Source of the DNA: Bacteroidales bacterium
GTDB lineage: Bacteria; Bacteroidota; Bacteroidia; Bacteroidales; Muribaculaceae
Length of the DNA: 46,444 nt
Assembly (NCBI GenBank): GCA_004557385.1
Contig: SFEA01000014.1
Span: forward strand, 1 to 46,444
Direction of reading: 5' to 3'
Below the pieces are notes generated by a model. That model was not told the DNA's origin and ran no database searches. It saw only the letters and a program-made list of their open reading frames with translations. The position numbers were made by a program, and so were the translations under genes. Shown in pieces: positions 23,976 through 31,905 of this stretch. Within the stretch, counting starts at the first letter, position 1, and each line of letters begins with the position of its first letter.

Positions 23976-24803
23976 TCAATTAGCCTCAGGCGCGCTTTGT
24001 TCGGGCTCGTCTTTTTTCACCAGCAATGCGCTTAGTTCGTAAAGCAAATAAAGTGGCATAAACACAGCTATCATTGAGAATGGGTCGCTGGGGGTGATTA
24101 TAGCCGCCATAATGAGCAGCGCGCAAATGGCATGTCGCCTATAGCGGTAGAAGAAACTGCGGCGTATGATTCCGAGTTTCGAGAGCATAAGCGACAGCAG
24201 CGGCAGTTCAAACACGATGCCCATAGTGAAGATGAGCGAGAGGAAAGTGTCGACGTAGCTGTCGAGTGATATTTGGTTGGGCACCAGCTGACTGACGTGG
24301 TAGTCGGCAAAAAAACGCAGCGAGAACGGAAACACAATGAAGTAGCCCACAGCAATTCCGAGGAAAAACAGCAAGTTGCCGATGGCAAACACGGTGCGGG
24401 CTCCGCGCTTCTCGTTTTCGTAGAGTGCCGGGCTGACAAATTGCCAAAGAATGTAAACAACGATGGGGAACGACAGCACCAGCGCCAACCAAAACGATGT
24501 GGACATGTGAATGTAGAATTGCGATGCCAACTGAATGTTGATGAGGTTGACGTGGAAGTCGGTCGACGAAATGCTGCCTAAGCCGGGGACAAATTGCGCA
24601 AGGCGGTTGAGCCACTTGTAGAGCACGAAACTGCCGTCGCACGGGGCGAGAATCACACTGTCGAACAACTTGGGCATGAATATAAACAGAATTATCGCCA
24701 TGCTCACGAGTATGCCGATAACTTTAAACAGGGTCATGCGCAGCGCTTCCACATGGTCCCAAAACGACATGTCAGCCAAATCGGGCTTTTGGTCAGTTTT
24801 CAA
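23976..24803 (-). CDS. tatC: Sec-independent protein translocase TatC
   Basis: A 275-residue inner-membrane protein, the receptor core of the twin-arginine pathway that exports folded proteins. Six hydrophobic helices are seen. The cytoplasmic N-terminus has MSFWDHVEALRMTLFK, matching the conserved FxxHLxELRxR region. Other landmarks are FWLALVLSFPIVVYILWQFVSPALYENEKR (with the conserved P and E), FTMGIVFELPLLSLML, and ITPSDPFSMIAVFMPLYLLYEL near the end. Compared with E. coli TatC it has a longer first periplasmic loop, as is usual in Bacteroidetes. It is second in an operon, 28 nt after tatA. Confidence 0.95.
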   Translation of the reverse strand: MKTDQKPDLADMSFWDHVEALRMTLFKVIGILVSMAIILFIFMPKLFDSVILAPCDGSFVLYKWLNRLAQFVPGLGSISSTDFHVNLINIQLASQFYIHMSTSFWLALVLSFPIVVYILWQFVSPALYENEKRGARTVFAIGNLLFFLGIAVGYFIVFPFSLRFFADYHVSQLVPNQISLDSYVDTFLSLIFTMGIVFELPLLSLMLSKLGIIRRSFFYRYRRHAICALLIMAAIITPSDPFSMIAVFMPLYLLYELSALLVKKDEPEQSAPEAN

Positions 24804-24831
24804 TTTGTGCTATGCAAAAATATTGACGAAA

Positions 24832-25068
24832 TTAATCTTTTTTGGTGTCGGCAGCCGATGAATCAGATTTTTTTGGTTCGTTGGAAACCGGACGCTCAAT
24901 TTCGTTTTTGATGTCCTCCATGCCTTCCTTGAAGCTGCGAACTCCTTTTCCAAGTCCGCGCATGAGTTCCGGAATTTTTTTGCCGCCAAAAAGCAGGAGA
25001 ACTACAAATACGATAATGAGAATTTCGCCAGTGCCGAGGTTGAACAGCAGAAATATATTATTGAACAT
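24832..25068 (-). CDS. tatA: Twin-arginine translocase subunit TatA
   Basis: A 78-residue pore-forming Tat subunit. It has a single N-terminal helix LGTGEILIIVFVVLLLFGGKKIPELMRGLGKG, including the family-typical FGxKKLPEL hinge and amphipathic helix, then a charged Lys/Glu/Asp/Ser tail. The frame is open 27 codons further upstream, but that region contains the -7 box at 25110-25117, so MFNNIFLLFNLGTGE at 25068 is the start. No TatB-like gene is seen, consistent with two-component TatAC systems. It heads the tatAC operon and is divergent from fabD. Confidence 0.93.
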   Translation of the reverse strand: MFNNIFLLFNLGTGEILIIVFVVLLLFGGKKIPELMRGLGKGVRSFKEGMEDIKNEIERPVSNEPKKSDSSAADTKKD

Positions 25069-25109
25069 AATATCAATTTTTGATGAGTAAACATTGTTAT
25101 TAACGATTG

Positions 25110-25117
25110 CAAAGATA
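25110..25117 (-). promoter_or_regulatory. Promoter -7 box for tatAC
   Basis: TATCTTTG on the minus strand, 42 nt before the tatA start. It is back-to-back with the fabD promoter 43 nt away. Confidence 0.65.
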
Positions 25118-25159
25118 AAGATTTTTGCGAGAAATCCGATAAAACACATTAAAAATAGT

Positions 25160-25167
25160 TATCTTTG
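25160..25167 (+). promoter_or_regulatory. Promoter -7 box for fabD
   Basis: TATCTTTG, 57 nt before the fabD start. Confidence 0.65.
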
Positions 25168-25223
25168 CAGCCTGAATTAATTAGAATACAACAGTATATA
25201 TCTATTTTTTTAAGTAAAGAAGA

Positions 25224-26111
25224 ATGAAAGCATTTGTATTTCCAGGTCAAGGCGCACAATTCGTAGGAATGGGTAAGGACCTTTACGAGAACAACGCCGA
25301 AGCACGCGAAATGTTTGAAAAAGCAAACGAGATTTTAGGTTTTAGAATCACCGATTTGATGTTTGAAGGCACTCCAGAAGACCTCAAGCAAACCAAGGTT
25401 ACACAACCAGCCGTATTCTTGCACTCGGTGATATTGGCAAAGACTCTTGGCGAAGAATTTAATCCCGATATGGTAGCTGGTCACTCGCTTGGCGAATTCT
25501 CGGCACTTGTTGCAGCAGGCGCAATGTCGTTTGAAGATGGCTTGAAGCTGGTGTCGAAGCGCGCAATGGCAATGCAGAAGGCATGCGAAGCAGCTCCTTC
25601 AACTATGGCTGCAATCATCGGCTTGCCCGACGAGAAGATTGAAGAAATATGTGCAGAGGTCAACGCCGAAGGAAACATCGTTGTTCCTGCCAACTATAAC
25701 AACCCCGGCCAATTGGTTATCTCGGGCAACATCGAGGCAGTGAATGCTGCATGCGAAAAGCTCAAGGCAGCCGGCGCAAAGCGCGCATTGGTGTTGCCTG
25801 TAGGCGGCGCATTCCACTCACCACTGATGCAACCAGCCAAGGACGAACTTCAGGCTGCCATCGAGGCAACTGAGTTCAGCACTCCAAAGTGCCCTGTTTA
25901 TCAAAATGTTGATGCAAAGGCTCACACTTGCCCTGCCGAAATCAAGGCAAACCTGATTGCTCAGCTCACAGCTCCTGTTAAGTGGACTTACGAAGTTCAA
26001 AACATGATTGCCGACGGTGCTACTGAGTTCACCGAATGTGGTCCTGGCAAGGCTCTCCAAGGCATGATTTCGAAAATCAACCGCGAAGTTGCCATCTCAG
26101 GCCGCCAATAA
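25224..26111 (+). CDS. fabD: Malonyl-CoA:ACP transacylase
   Basis: A 295-residue cytosolic enzyme that loads malonyl groups from CoA onto acyl carrier protein for fatty-acid elongation. FVFPGQGAQFVGMG is the N-terminal hallmark. The nucleophile is Ser88 in AGHSLGE, and the partner His198 is in GGAFHSPLM. ECGPGKALQGM is the conserved C-terminal block with the oxyanion region. Complete, with normal length and strong codon bias. It stands apart from other fab genes in this window. Confidence 0.96.
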   Translation: MKAFVFPGQGAQFVGMGKDLYENNAEAREMFEKANEILGFRITDLMFEGTPEDLKQTKVTQPAVFLHSVILAKTLGEEFNPDMVAGHSLGEFSALVAAGAMSFEDGLKLVSKRAMAMQKACEAAPSTMAAIIGLPDEKIEEICAEVNAEGNIVVPANYNNPGQLVISGNIEAVNAACEKLKAAGAKRALVLPVGGAFHSPLMQPAKDELQAAIEATEFSTPKCPVYQNVDAKAHTCPAEIKANLIAQLTAPVKWTYEVQNMIADGATEFTECGPGKALQGMISKINREVAISGRQ

Positions 26112-26137
26112 TCTCCTGAAAAGAGAGAATTGCTATA

Positions 26138-26174
26138 CGAAACGCAAATTCGAGTTATTCGGGTTTGCGTTTCG
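26138..26174 (+). terminator. Terminator-like hairpin after fabD
   Basis: A stem of about 14 bp (CGAAACGCAAA with TTTGCGTTTCG plus G-T pairs), lacking a T tract afterwards. It could be an mRNA 3'-end stabiliser or a Rho-linked site. Confidence 0.5.
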
Positions 26175-26248
26175 CTCATTTACTGACGTTAATGCGGCTT
26201 TTGTAAGGAATGAATAATGATTTAACAATAATTAACTACATTATATGC

Positions 26249-26256
26249 TATTTTTG
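26249..26256 (+). promoter_or_regulatory. Promoter -7 box for the M16 protease
   Basis: TATTTTTG, 91 nt before the start codon. Confidence 0.55.
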
Positions 26257-26346
26257 TAGCTGTGATAACGTCTAATAGACGCACAACATGAAAGTGTTGG
26301 CAACAAAACGCGAATCTAAACAACAAATTTATTAATATATAAAGAA

Positions 26347-29163
26347 ATGAAAATTATCAAGAAAGTGTTGCTCGTTGCATTGTTGGCAACGGGAATGCTG
26401 CAAAGCAATGCGAATGCACAAAGCATGCCAACCATCCCGGTTGACACTGCAGTGCGTGTAGGAAAATTGGCAAATGGATTGACTTATTACATCCGTCACA
26501 ACAACTATCCTAAAGGACAAGCCGAGTTTTATATTGCGCAGAAGGTGGGTTCGGTGGTTGAAGAAGACAACCAGCGTGGTTTGGCTCACTTCCTTGAGCA
26601 CATGTGCTTCAACGGCACCAAGACCTTTAAGGGCAACGAAATGCTCAAGTGGTGCGAATCGGTGGGTATTAAGTTCGGCGCTAACATCAATGCCTATACC
26701 GGTGTCGACCAAACGGTGTACAACATCTCGAAGGTGCCAACAGCACGCGTGGGTGTGCAGGACACCTGTTTGATTATCCTTCGCGACTGGGCTGACGGCT
26801 TGTTGCTCGATGGAGAGGAAATCGATTCGGAACGCAAGGTGATTCACGAAGAATGGCGCATGCGCATGGTGGGACAGATGCGCATCATTGAAAACCTGTT
26901 GCCAACAGTCTACCCTGACAGCCGTTATGGCTATCGCCTGCCTATAGGCACAATGGATGTGGTTGACAACTTCCCATACAAGGCTTTGCGCGACTACTAC
27001 GAAACATGGTATCGCCCCGATTTGCAGGGCATCATGGTTGTGGGCGACGTCGACGTTGACCGCATCGAGGCAAAAATCAAAGAATTATTCTCGGGCATAA
27101 AGATGCCAGAAAACGCCAAGAAGCGCGAATACTTCGAGGTAAACGACCATAAAGGCACAATCTATGCCATCGGTTCGGACAAGGAACAACCTAACTCAAT
27201 CATGCAGGTGATGTATAAATATCCTGCGTTCCCCGATTCGCTCAAGAACAACATGGCATATCTGGGCTATATGTACGCATTTAATATCGCAACCAAGATG
27301 ATGAATGCTCGTTTGAGTGAAATCTCGAAGAAGGCTGATGCCAAGTTTGCTTACGCAGGCATGAGCAGCGGCGACTTCTTCATTGCCAAGACAAAGAATG
27401 CACTCACTTTCACTGCTCTTGCCAAGGACAACGACGTGAAGGGTGCCTACGAAGCCATCAACACCGAGATTGCTCGTTTGAAGAAATACGGCTTCCTCGA
27501 CAGCGAATATCTGCGTGCCCGCGACGAATACATGTCGCAACTCGAGAATGCCTACAACAACCGCAAGCAGCAAAATTCGGGCAACTTGGTTAATGAATAT
27601 GTAGAGAACTTCTTGAATAACGAGCCTATTCCGGGCATCGAATATGAATATAACACCATGGGCATGATTTCGAAGAGCGTTCCTGTGGCTGCAATCAATC
27701 AGGTTGTTCAGCAGCTTATTGGCGACGACAACCGCGTAGTGATGGTGATGTTGCCTGAGGCTGAGGGCGTGAATGTTCCTACAAAAGAAGAATTGCAGGC
27801 TATCGAGGTCAGCGTGGCTGCAAGCAACATCGAGGCATTTGTCGACAATGTTAAGACCGAACCGCTCATCAGCCAACTTCCTGCAAAGGGCAAAGTGGTG
27901 AAAGAAACCGCTAACGCACGCTTTGGCACCAAAGAATGGACTTTGAGCAATGGCGTGAAGGTGATTGTGAAGAAAACCGACTTCAAGGACAACGAAATTG
28001 TGTTTAGTGCAGTTGCCAAGGGCGGCTCGTCGAATGTTCCGGAATCGGAAGCTGACAACCTGTCGGTATTGGGCTTGGCAATGCAACAACGCGGTTTGGG
28101 CAAATTCACTGCCAACGACCTCGAGAAGTATCTTGCCGGCAAGCAAGTTGGCTTGGGCTGCAGCGTCGACTATTATGGTCGCACCATCGAAGGCAAGTCA
28201 ACTCCAAAGGATTTGAAGACCATGATGGAGATGCTTTATATGACATTTATTGATATGCGTTTCGACGCCAACGAGTTTGCAGCATTGCAGAATCAATACG
28301 TGAGCATCCTGCAAAATCAGGTGAACACTCCGGAATTCGTGTTCCAGACTCGTATGTCGAAGGCTCTCTACAAGTCGGCTCACGAGCACATGATTACCGT
28401 TGATGGCATCAAGGCTGCCAATCGCGACCGCATCGAGGCTATGGCACGCCAATACTTCAGCAATGCTGCTGAGTTCACATTCATCTTCAGCGGTAACTTC
28501 GACGAAGCAGCTTTGAAGGAGTATTGCGAACAATACATTGCCACTCTGCCTGCCGATGCCAAGAAGGTGGTTAAAGATGTTAAGTATGTTGGTTTAGGCA
28601 TCAACAAGGGTGCTGCTACACAATCGTCGACCTACAAGATGCAGACTCCGCAAACCTATGCTTCGTTCATCGTATCGGCTAATATGCCTTACAACTCAAA
28701 GAACAGCAAGATTGCTTCGGCTGTGGCTCAAATCCTCACTTCGCGCTTCATCGAACAAATCCGCGAAAAGGAAGGCGCAACCTACAGCGTTTATACTCGC
28801 GGCAAGATGTCGAAATTTGCCGACTTCAACGTGCAATACAACACCACTTTGCCAATGAAGCCTGAAAAGAAAGACCGCGTGGTGGAAATCGTGAAAACAG
28901 CGTTCAACGACCTTACTACTAACTGCACTGAGGACGAACTTGCCAAGGTGAAGGAATACATGGTGAAATCGTTCAACGAAGGCATGAAGCAAAACGCTGC
29001 ATGGGTTGGCGCAATTGCCGGCTATGAATTGAAGGGCGTTGACATCTTCGAAAATGCTGTTGATATGATTAATGGCATCACTCCTGCCGACATTCAGAAA
29101 TTTATGAAAGAAGTGATGAAGCAAGGCAACTTCCAGATTTATTTGATGGCCCCTGAAAACTAA
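26347..29163 (+). CDS. Secreted M16 family zinc metallopeptidase
   Basis: A 938-residue periplasmic protease of the pitrilysin/insulinase clan. It has a signal peptide (MKIIKKVLLVALLATGMLQSNANAQ). The inverted zinc motif is HFLEH (H81, E84, H85), with the third ligand E162 at the expected 76-residue spacing inside EEIDSERKVIHEEW. The protein holds four M16 modules in two halves. The second half begins around residue 530 (WTLSNGVKVIVKKTDF) and lacks a zinc motif, as usual for the inactive half. REKEGATYSVYTRGK in the last quarter carries the R/Y substrate-binding pair. Such enzymes degrade short peptides in a closed chamber. It has its own promoter and strong terminator. Confidence 0.94.
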   Translation: MKIIKKVLLVALLATGMLQSNANAQSMPTIPVDTAVRVGKLANGLTYYIRHNNYPKGQAEFYIAQKVGSVVEEDNQRGLAHFLEHMCFNGTKTFKGNEMLKWCESVGIKFGANINAYTGVDQTVYNISKVPTARVGVQDTCLIILRDWADGLLLDGEEIDSERKVIHEEWRMRMVGQMRIIENLLPTVYPDSRYGYRLPIGTMDVVDNFPYKALRDYYETWYRPDLQGIMVVGDVDVDRIEAKIKELFSGIKMPENAKKREYFEVNDHKGTIYAIGSDKEQPNSIMQVMYKYPAFPDSLKNNMAYLGYMYAFNIATKMMNARLSEISKKADAKFAYAGMSSGDFFIAKTKNALTFTALAKDNDVKGAYEAINTEIARLKKYGFLDSEYLRARDEYMSQLENAYNNRKQQNSGNLVNEYVENFLNNEPIPGIEYEYNTMGMISKSVPVAAINQVVQQLIGDDNRVVMVMLPEAEGVNVPTKEELQAIEVSVAASNIEAFVDNVKTEPLISQLPAKGKVVKETANARFGTKEWTLSNGVKVIVKKTDFKDNEIVFSAVAKGGSSNVPESEADNLSVLGLAMQQRGLGKFTANDLEKYLAGKQVGLGCSVDYYGRTIEGKSTPKDLKTMMEMLYMTFIDMRFDANEFAALQNQYVSILQNQVNTPEFVFQTRMSKALYKSAHEHMITVDGIKAANRDRIEAMARQYFSNAAEFTFIFSGNFDEAALKEYCEQYIATLPADAKKVVKDVKYVGLGINKGAATQSSTYKMQTPQTYASFIVSANMPYNSKNSKIASAVAQILTSRFIEQIREKEGATYSVYTRGKMSKFADFNVQYNTTLPMKPEKKDRVVEIVKTAFNDLTTNCTEDELAKVKEYMVKSFNEGMKQNAAWVGAIAGYELKGVDIFENAVDMINGITPADIQKFMKEVMKQGNFQIYLMAPEN

Positions 29164-29190
29164 TTATAGTTTGTTGAAATAAGCTTATTA

Positions 29191-29235
29191 GCGAGGCGTT
29201 GCACTCATTTAGCGAGTGTGGCGCCTTGCTTTTTT
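29191..29235 (+). terminator. Terminator of the M16 protease gene
   Basis: A 16-bp stem with a few G-T pairs (GCGAGGCG... to ...CGCCTTGC), followed by six T. Confidence 0.88.
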
Positions 29236-29292
29236 CATTTGCAATGCCAGGCGGCTTGGAGGTCGGGGCAGTGATACTTGCAAAATTTTTGC

Positions 29293-29300
29293 TAATTTTG
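29293..29300 (+). promoter_or_regulatory. Promoter -7 box for the DUF3109 gene
   Basis: TAATTTTG, 34 nt before ATG 29334. It excludes the longer upstream reading frame. Confidence 0.65.
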
Positions 29301-29333
29301 CACATCAGAATCAGAATTTTAAACAGAAAGGAT

Positions 29334-29918
29334 ATGTTACAGATACAAGACACGCTTGTGAGCCTCGACTTGGTGGAACGCTTTTTCTTTTGCGATCTCG
29401 ATAGCTGCCACGGCGAGTGCTGCATTGAGGGCGACGCCGGTGCACCCATCAGCGATGAAGAAGATGCCCAACTGAAGCGCATCCTGCCGGAGATTTGGAA
29501 CGATTTGCTGCCTCAGGCGCAGCGCGAAATCGAAGCCAATGGTGTGAGCTATATCGACGAAGAAGGCGACCGCGTGACCCAGATTGTGGGTGGAAAGAAC
29601 TGCGTGTTCACTTGCTACGGCGAGAATGGCATGTGCTATTGCGCCATCGAGAAGGCGTATCGCGAGGGCAGAATAGATTTTTATAAGCCTATTTCGTGTC
29701 ATCTCTATCCCGTAAGGCTTAAGCAATATCCCACTTTCACGGCTGTGAACTATCACCGATGGAAGATTTGCAAATGTGCCGAGGTGCTTGGCCGGCAAAA
29801 GGGTGTAAGGGCTTATCAGTTCCTCAAAGAGCCACTCACGCGTCGTTTCGGCAAAGAGTGGTACGACGAGCTGTGCCTTACTTGTGAAATGTATTTGAAG
29901 GAGTACGGCGACGAGTGA
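29334..29918 (+). CDS. DUF3109 cysteine-rich protein
   Basis: A 194-residue cytosolic protein of unknown function with a YkgJ-like cysteine pattern. Visible clusters are FFCDLDSCHGECCIEGDAGAP near the N-terminus, CVFTCYGENGMCYCAIE in the middle, then CHLYPVR, WKICKCAE and LCLTCEMY. The regularly spaced Cys residues suggest a bound metal or Fe-S centre (inference from the family). The frame runs 45 codons further upstream through the M16 terminator and promoter; the real start is MLQIQDTLVSLDLVERF. It is a single-gene unit. The family is common in Bacteroidetes. Confidence 0.9.
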   Translation: MLQIQDTLVSLDLVERFFFCDLDSCHGECCIEGDAGAPISDEEDAQLKRILPEIWNDLLPQAQREIEANGVSYIDEEGDRVTQIVGGKNCVFTCYGENGMCYCAIEKAYREGRIDFYKPISCHLYPVRLKQYPTFTAVNYHRWKICKCAEVLGRQKGVRAYQFLKEPLTRRFGKEWYDELCLTCEMYLKEYGDE

Positions 29919-29935
29919 TTGCGCTGTAGGCGTAC

Positions 29936-29971
29936 AAAAAAGCTTTGGAAACTAATTGCGATTTCCAAAGC
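29936..29971 (-). terminator. Terminator for the six-hairpin glycosidase gene
   Basis: A perfect 10-bp stem (GCTTTGGAAA/TTTCCAAAGC) with six T on the minus-strand side. It lies about 155 nt past the glycosidase stop codon. Confidence 0.75.
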
Positions 29972-30127
29972 CTCAAAGAAAGAATGTTAAAAAAGGAAGT
30001 TGGCTTTTATCTATTATTTAAGTTCGGCTCTTCTTTGGTTGCATCGATGAATGAGATAATTGCGATTTGTGATGCAGCCTAAGTTTGCACAATTTCTTTA
30101 TTCTTTAGGATATAAGGCAGGGCATAA

Positions 30128-31441
30128 TCATTTGTTCTGCGCCGCCCAGTTGCGCAGCAGAGCGTTGGCTTTGAACAGCACACCAGCTTCGCCGCGGAAA
30201 GTGCCCGAACCCATAGGTTCGCCTGCAGGAGTATACCATTCGTAGAATCCCTTGTTTTCAACCACGCGTTGCAGCATTGGTTGCAGCTCGTTGTAGGCTT
30301 GTGGAATCATGTCGTACTTCACCAGCGCGTGAATCATGCGGGCACCAAACCAAGTCCAGTCGCCACCGTTTTGGTAGCCGTAGGGATACATGCCCACATT
30401 TTGGAAATATCCGGCAGGGTAGGTTGGATACATAGTGAGGCCGATGGTTTGAGCGTGAGCTTTAGCCATGTTTTCGAGCATACGCTCGTTGGCGTTAGCC
30501 ACCTCTTCGGGTGTGAGAATGTCGGCAAGTATAGCCACAGCGGTGCCTCCTTGATAATATATCTTGTTTTCGTCGAAGTCGGCAGGGAAAGGCGATTTGT
30601 CGAGGTAGATGTGCGGAATGAATTTATGATTGCTTGAATCCCACAAGTGGCGACGAATGTTTTGCTTGAGCTGGTCGCGTTTCTCGCTCCAGAATTTAGC
30701 CTTTTCAGAATCCTTGGTGAGTTCAATGAAATTATTAAGGGCAATCATCAGCATGGCGTTGTCATAAATGTCAATTGTGAGGTGACTGTTCTTGTCGATT
30801 TCAACGCCCCAGGGGTGTTCGGGCTGCACATCGCCCCAGTCGGCGGTGGTGGCACCGATAATCAGTCCGTATAATTCGTTATATTTTTCAGTGAAGAGGT
30901 ATTGCAGCGCCCATTCCATGCGGTCGATAACCTTCTTGCCGTTGATTTCGGTGTTGAGGTAGTCGTGGTTGCCGCTCTTGTTGACATATTGATATATAGC
31001 TTGAATAAGCGATGCTTCTTGGTCGGTTTCCACAGTGTTTTTGTGGGCGGCATATTGTGGCATGGTTTTGCTGTAACGGTATTTGTAGCCAATGTCGCTC
31101 ACTACAGCTTTTTCGGCAGGAATGAAGCCGTCGACAATGTCGCCGGTTTCGCCCTGAAAATGCCAGAACACGTTCAGATTGTGGCGGACGGCAGAATCGG
31201 GTAATTCTTCCATCGACAATTCTATGAAGGTGTTGTAGTCGCGAATCCACACTTCGCCATATCCGTCGCCGGCATTAAAGCCTTGACGAATAATTTGTCG
31301 TGCCATAGCATCCACGCTGTCCATCAATGCGTTATTGGCGATTTCGTGTGCATAGTTGATTTCGCCGTTAGGCTGTGAGCAACTCCATGGAGCCAGCGCT
31401 ATTGCTGCCGTGGCTAATAAGTTTAATGATTTTGTTTGCAT
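30128..31441 (-). CDS. Exported six-hairpin glycosidase-like protein
   Basis: A 437-residue exported protein starting MQTKSLNLLATAAIALAPWSCSQPNG. The Cys after WS suggests a lipoprotein with an imperfect lipobox. The remainder resembles (alpha/alpha)6 glycosidases: VWIRDYNTFIELSM (acidic D in the first helix pair), ETGDIVDGFIPAEK, ATTADWGDVQPEHPWG, DIYDNAMLMIALNNF, YPYGYQNGGDWTWFGARM and FYEWYTPAGEPMGSGTFRGEAG. Related proteins hydrolyse alpha-linked glucose or mannose, but the exact family cannot be set by eye. It is divergent from the isomerase-like/MFS operon, which fits sugar release followed by uptake (inference). A frame extending 38 codons upstream crosses its -7 box and is rejected. 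Confidence 0.8.
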   Translation of the reverse strand: MQTKSLNLLATAAIALAPWSCSQPNGEINYAHEIANNALMDSVDAMARQIIRQGFNAGDGYGEVWIRDYNTFIELSMEELPDSAVRHNLNVFWHFQGETGDIVDGFIPAEKAVVSDIGYKYRYSKTMPQYAAHKNTVETDQEASLIQAIYQYVNKSGNHDYLNTEINGKKVIDRMEWALQYLFTEKYNELYGLIIGATTADWGDVQPEHPWGVEIDKNSHLTIDIYDNAMLMIALNNFIELTKDSEKAKFWSEKRDQLKQNIRRHLWDSSNHKFIPHIYLDKSPFPADFDENKIYYQGGTAVAILADILTPEEVANANERMLENMAKAHAQTIGLTMYPTYPAGYFQNVGMYPYGYQNGGDWTWFGARMIHALVKYDMIPQAYNELQPMLQRVVENKGFYEWYTPAGEPMGSGTFRGEAGVLFKANALLRNWAAQNK

Positions 31442-31519
31442 AATAATATGGTGGAGAATGTTGGTGATATTAATGGTTTGTGAATCTCGGTTTAAGTTTA
31501 GTTTTTTTGAATTACGATG

Positions 31520-31527
31520 CAAAATTA
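31520..31527 (-). promoter_or_regulatory. Promoter -7 box for the six-hairpin glycosidase
   Basis: TAATTTTG on the minus strand, 79 nt before ATG 31441. Confidence 0.6.
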
Positions 31528-31608
31528 GTGTAGGCATATAAGAAGAAAAATGCATATTTCAATTAATTGTTTGCACAATCTTACGATGTGTGTTTTTGCC
31601 GAAATAAT

Positions 31609-31639
31609 AATAGTAAGAAAGTGTATATCAATAGTAAGA
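31609..31639 (+). repeat. Direct repeat pair in the divergent sugar promoter region
   Basis: AATAGTAAGA occurs at 31609-31618 and 31630-31639. The copies are 21 bp apart start to start (two helical turns), and the second ends 30 bp before the plus-strand -7 box. A related inverted core (TCTTAC) lies near 31579. It resembles an activator-binding site; function is inferred. Confidence 0.4.
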
Positions 31640-31669
31640 TATTTATAGTGATTTGACAATGCAATATCG

Positions 31670-31677
31670 TAATTTTG
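31670..31677 (+). promoter_or_regulatory. Promoter -7 box for the peptide / isomerase-like / MFS operon
   Basis: TAATTTTG, 36 nt before ATG 31713. No other consensus box lies before the isomerase-like gene, so this is likely the operon promoter. Confidence 0.6.
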
Positions 31678-31712
31678 CTTCATCACTTTATTGTTATGTT
31701 TTTTATTGAAGA

Positions 31713-31838
31713 ATGAAAAAACTACATTGTATAATATTATTATGGGCATTGCTGCTTAATTTGTGCAGTGCAAGTGTTTATGCCGAAGGCAATAAGCTTT
31801 TTTCAAAGGGTTGGCTGGCACACTTGCCAAGGCAATAG
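31713..31838 (+). CDS. Short secreted peptide (41 residues)
   Basis: The ORF encodes a near-ideal signal peptide (MKKLHCIILLWALLLNLCSASVYA) followed by a 17-residue hydrophilic tail, EGNKLFSKGWLAHLPRQ. Its ATG is 36 nt from a good -7 box, and its stop is 67 nt before the isomerase-like gene, so it would be the first gene of that operon. No family is recognised. It might be a real short exported peptide, a translated leader that tunes downstream expression, or the stub of a lost secreted protein. Support is the signal peptide and placement only. Confidence 0.45.
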   Translation: MKKLHCIILLWALLLNLCSASVYAEGNKLFSKGWLAHLPRQ

Positions 31839-31905
31839 CCATGCTTCGCCAGTGGGCAAAATCGAATTATTGAAAATTATAAGAACTCAAATAATAACCT
31901 AAACT

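Noticed and set aside
26138..26174. Long hairpin after fabD considered as a repeat element
   Set aside because: No second copy noticed in the window. Its location just after a stop codon suits a transcript 3' end better.
30080..30087. TAAGTTTG on the plus strand near the end of the glycosidase gene
   Set aside because: It fits TAnnTTTG, but no plus-strand gene or terminator follows, so probably a chance match.
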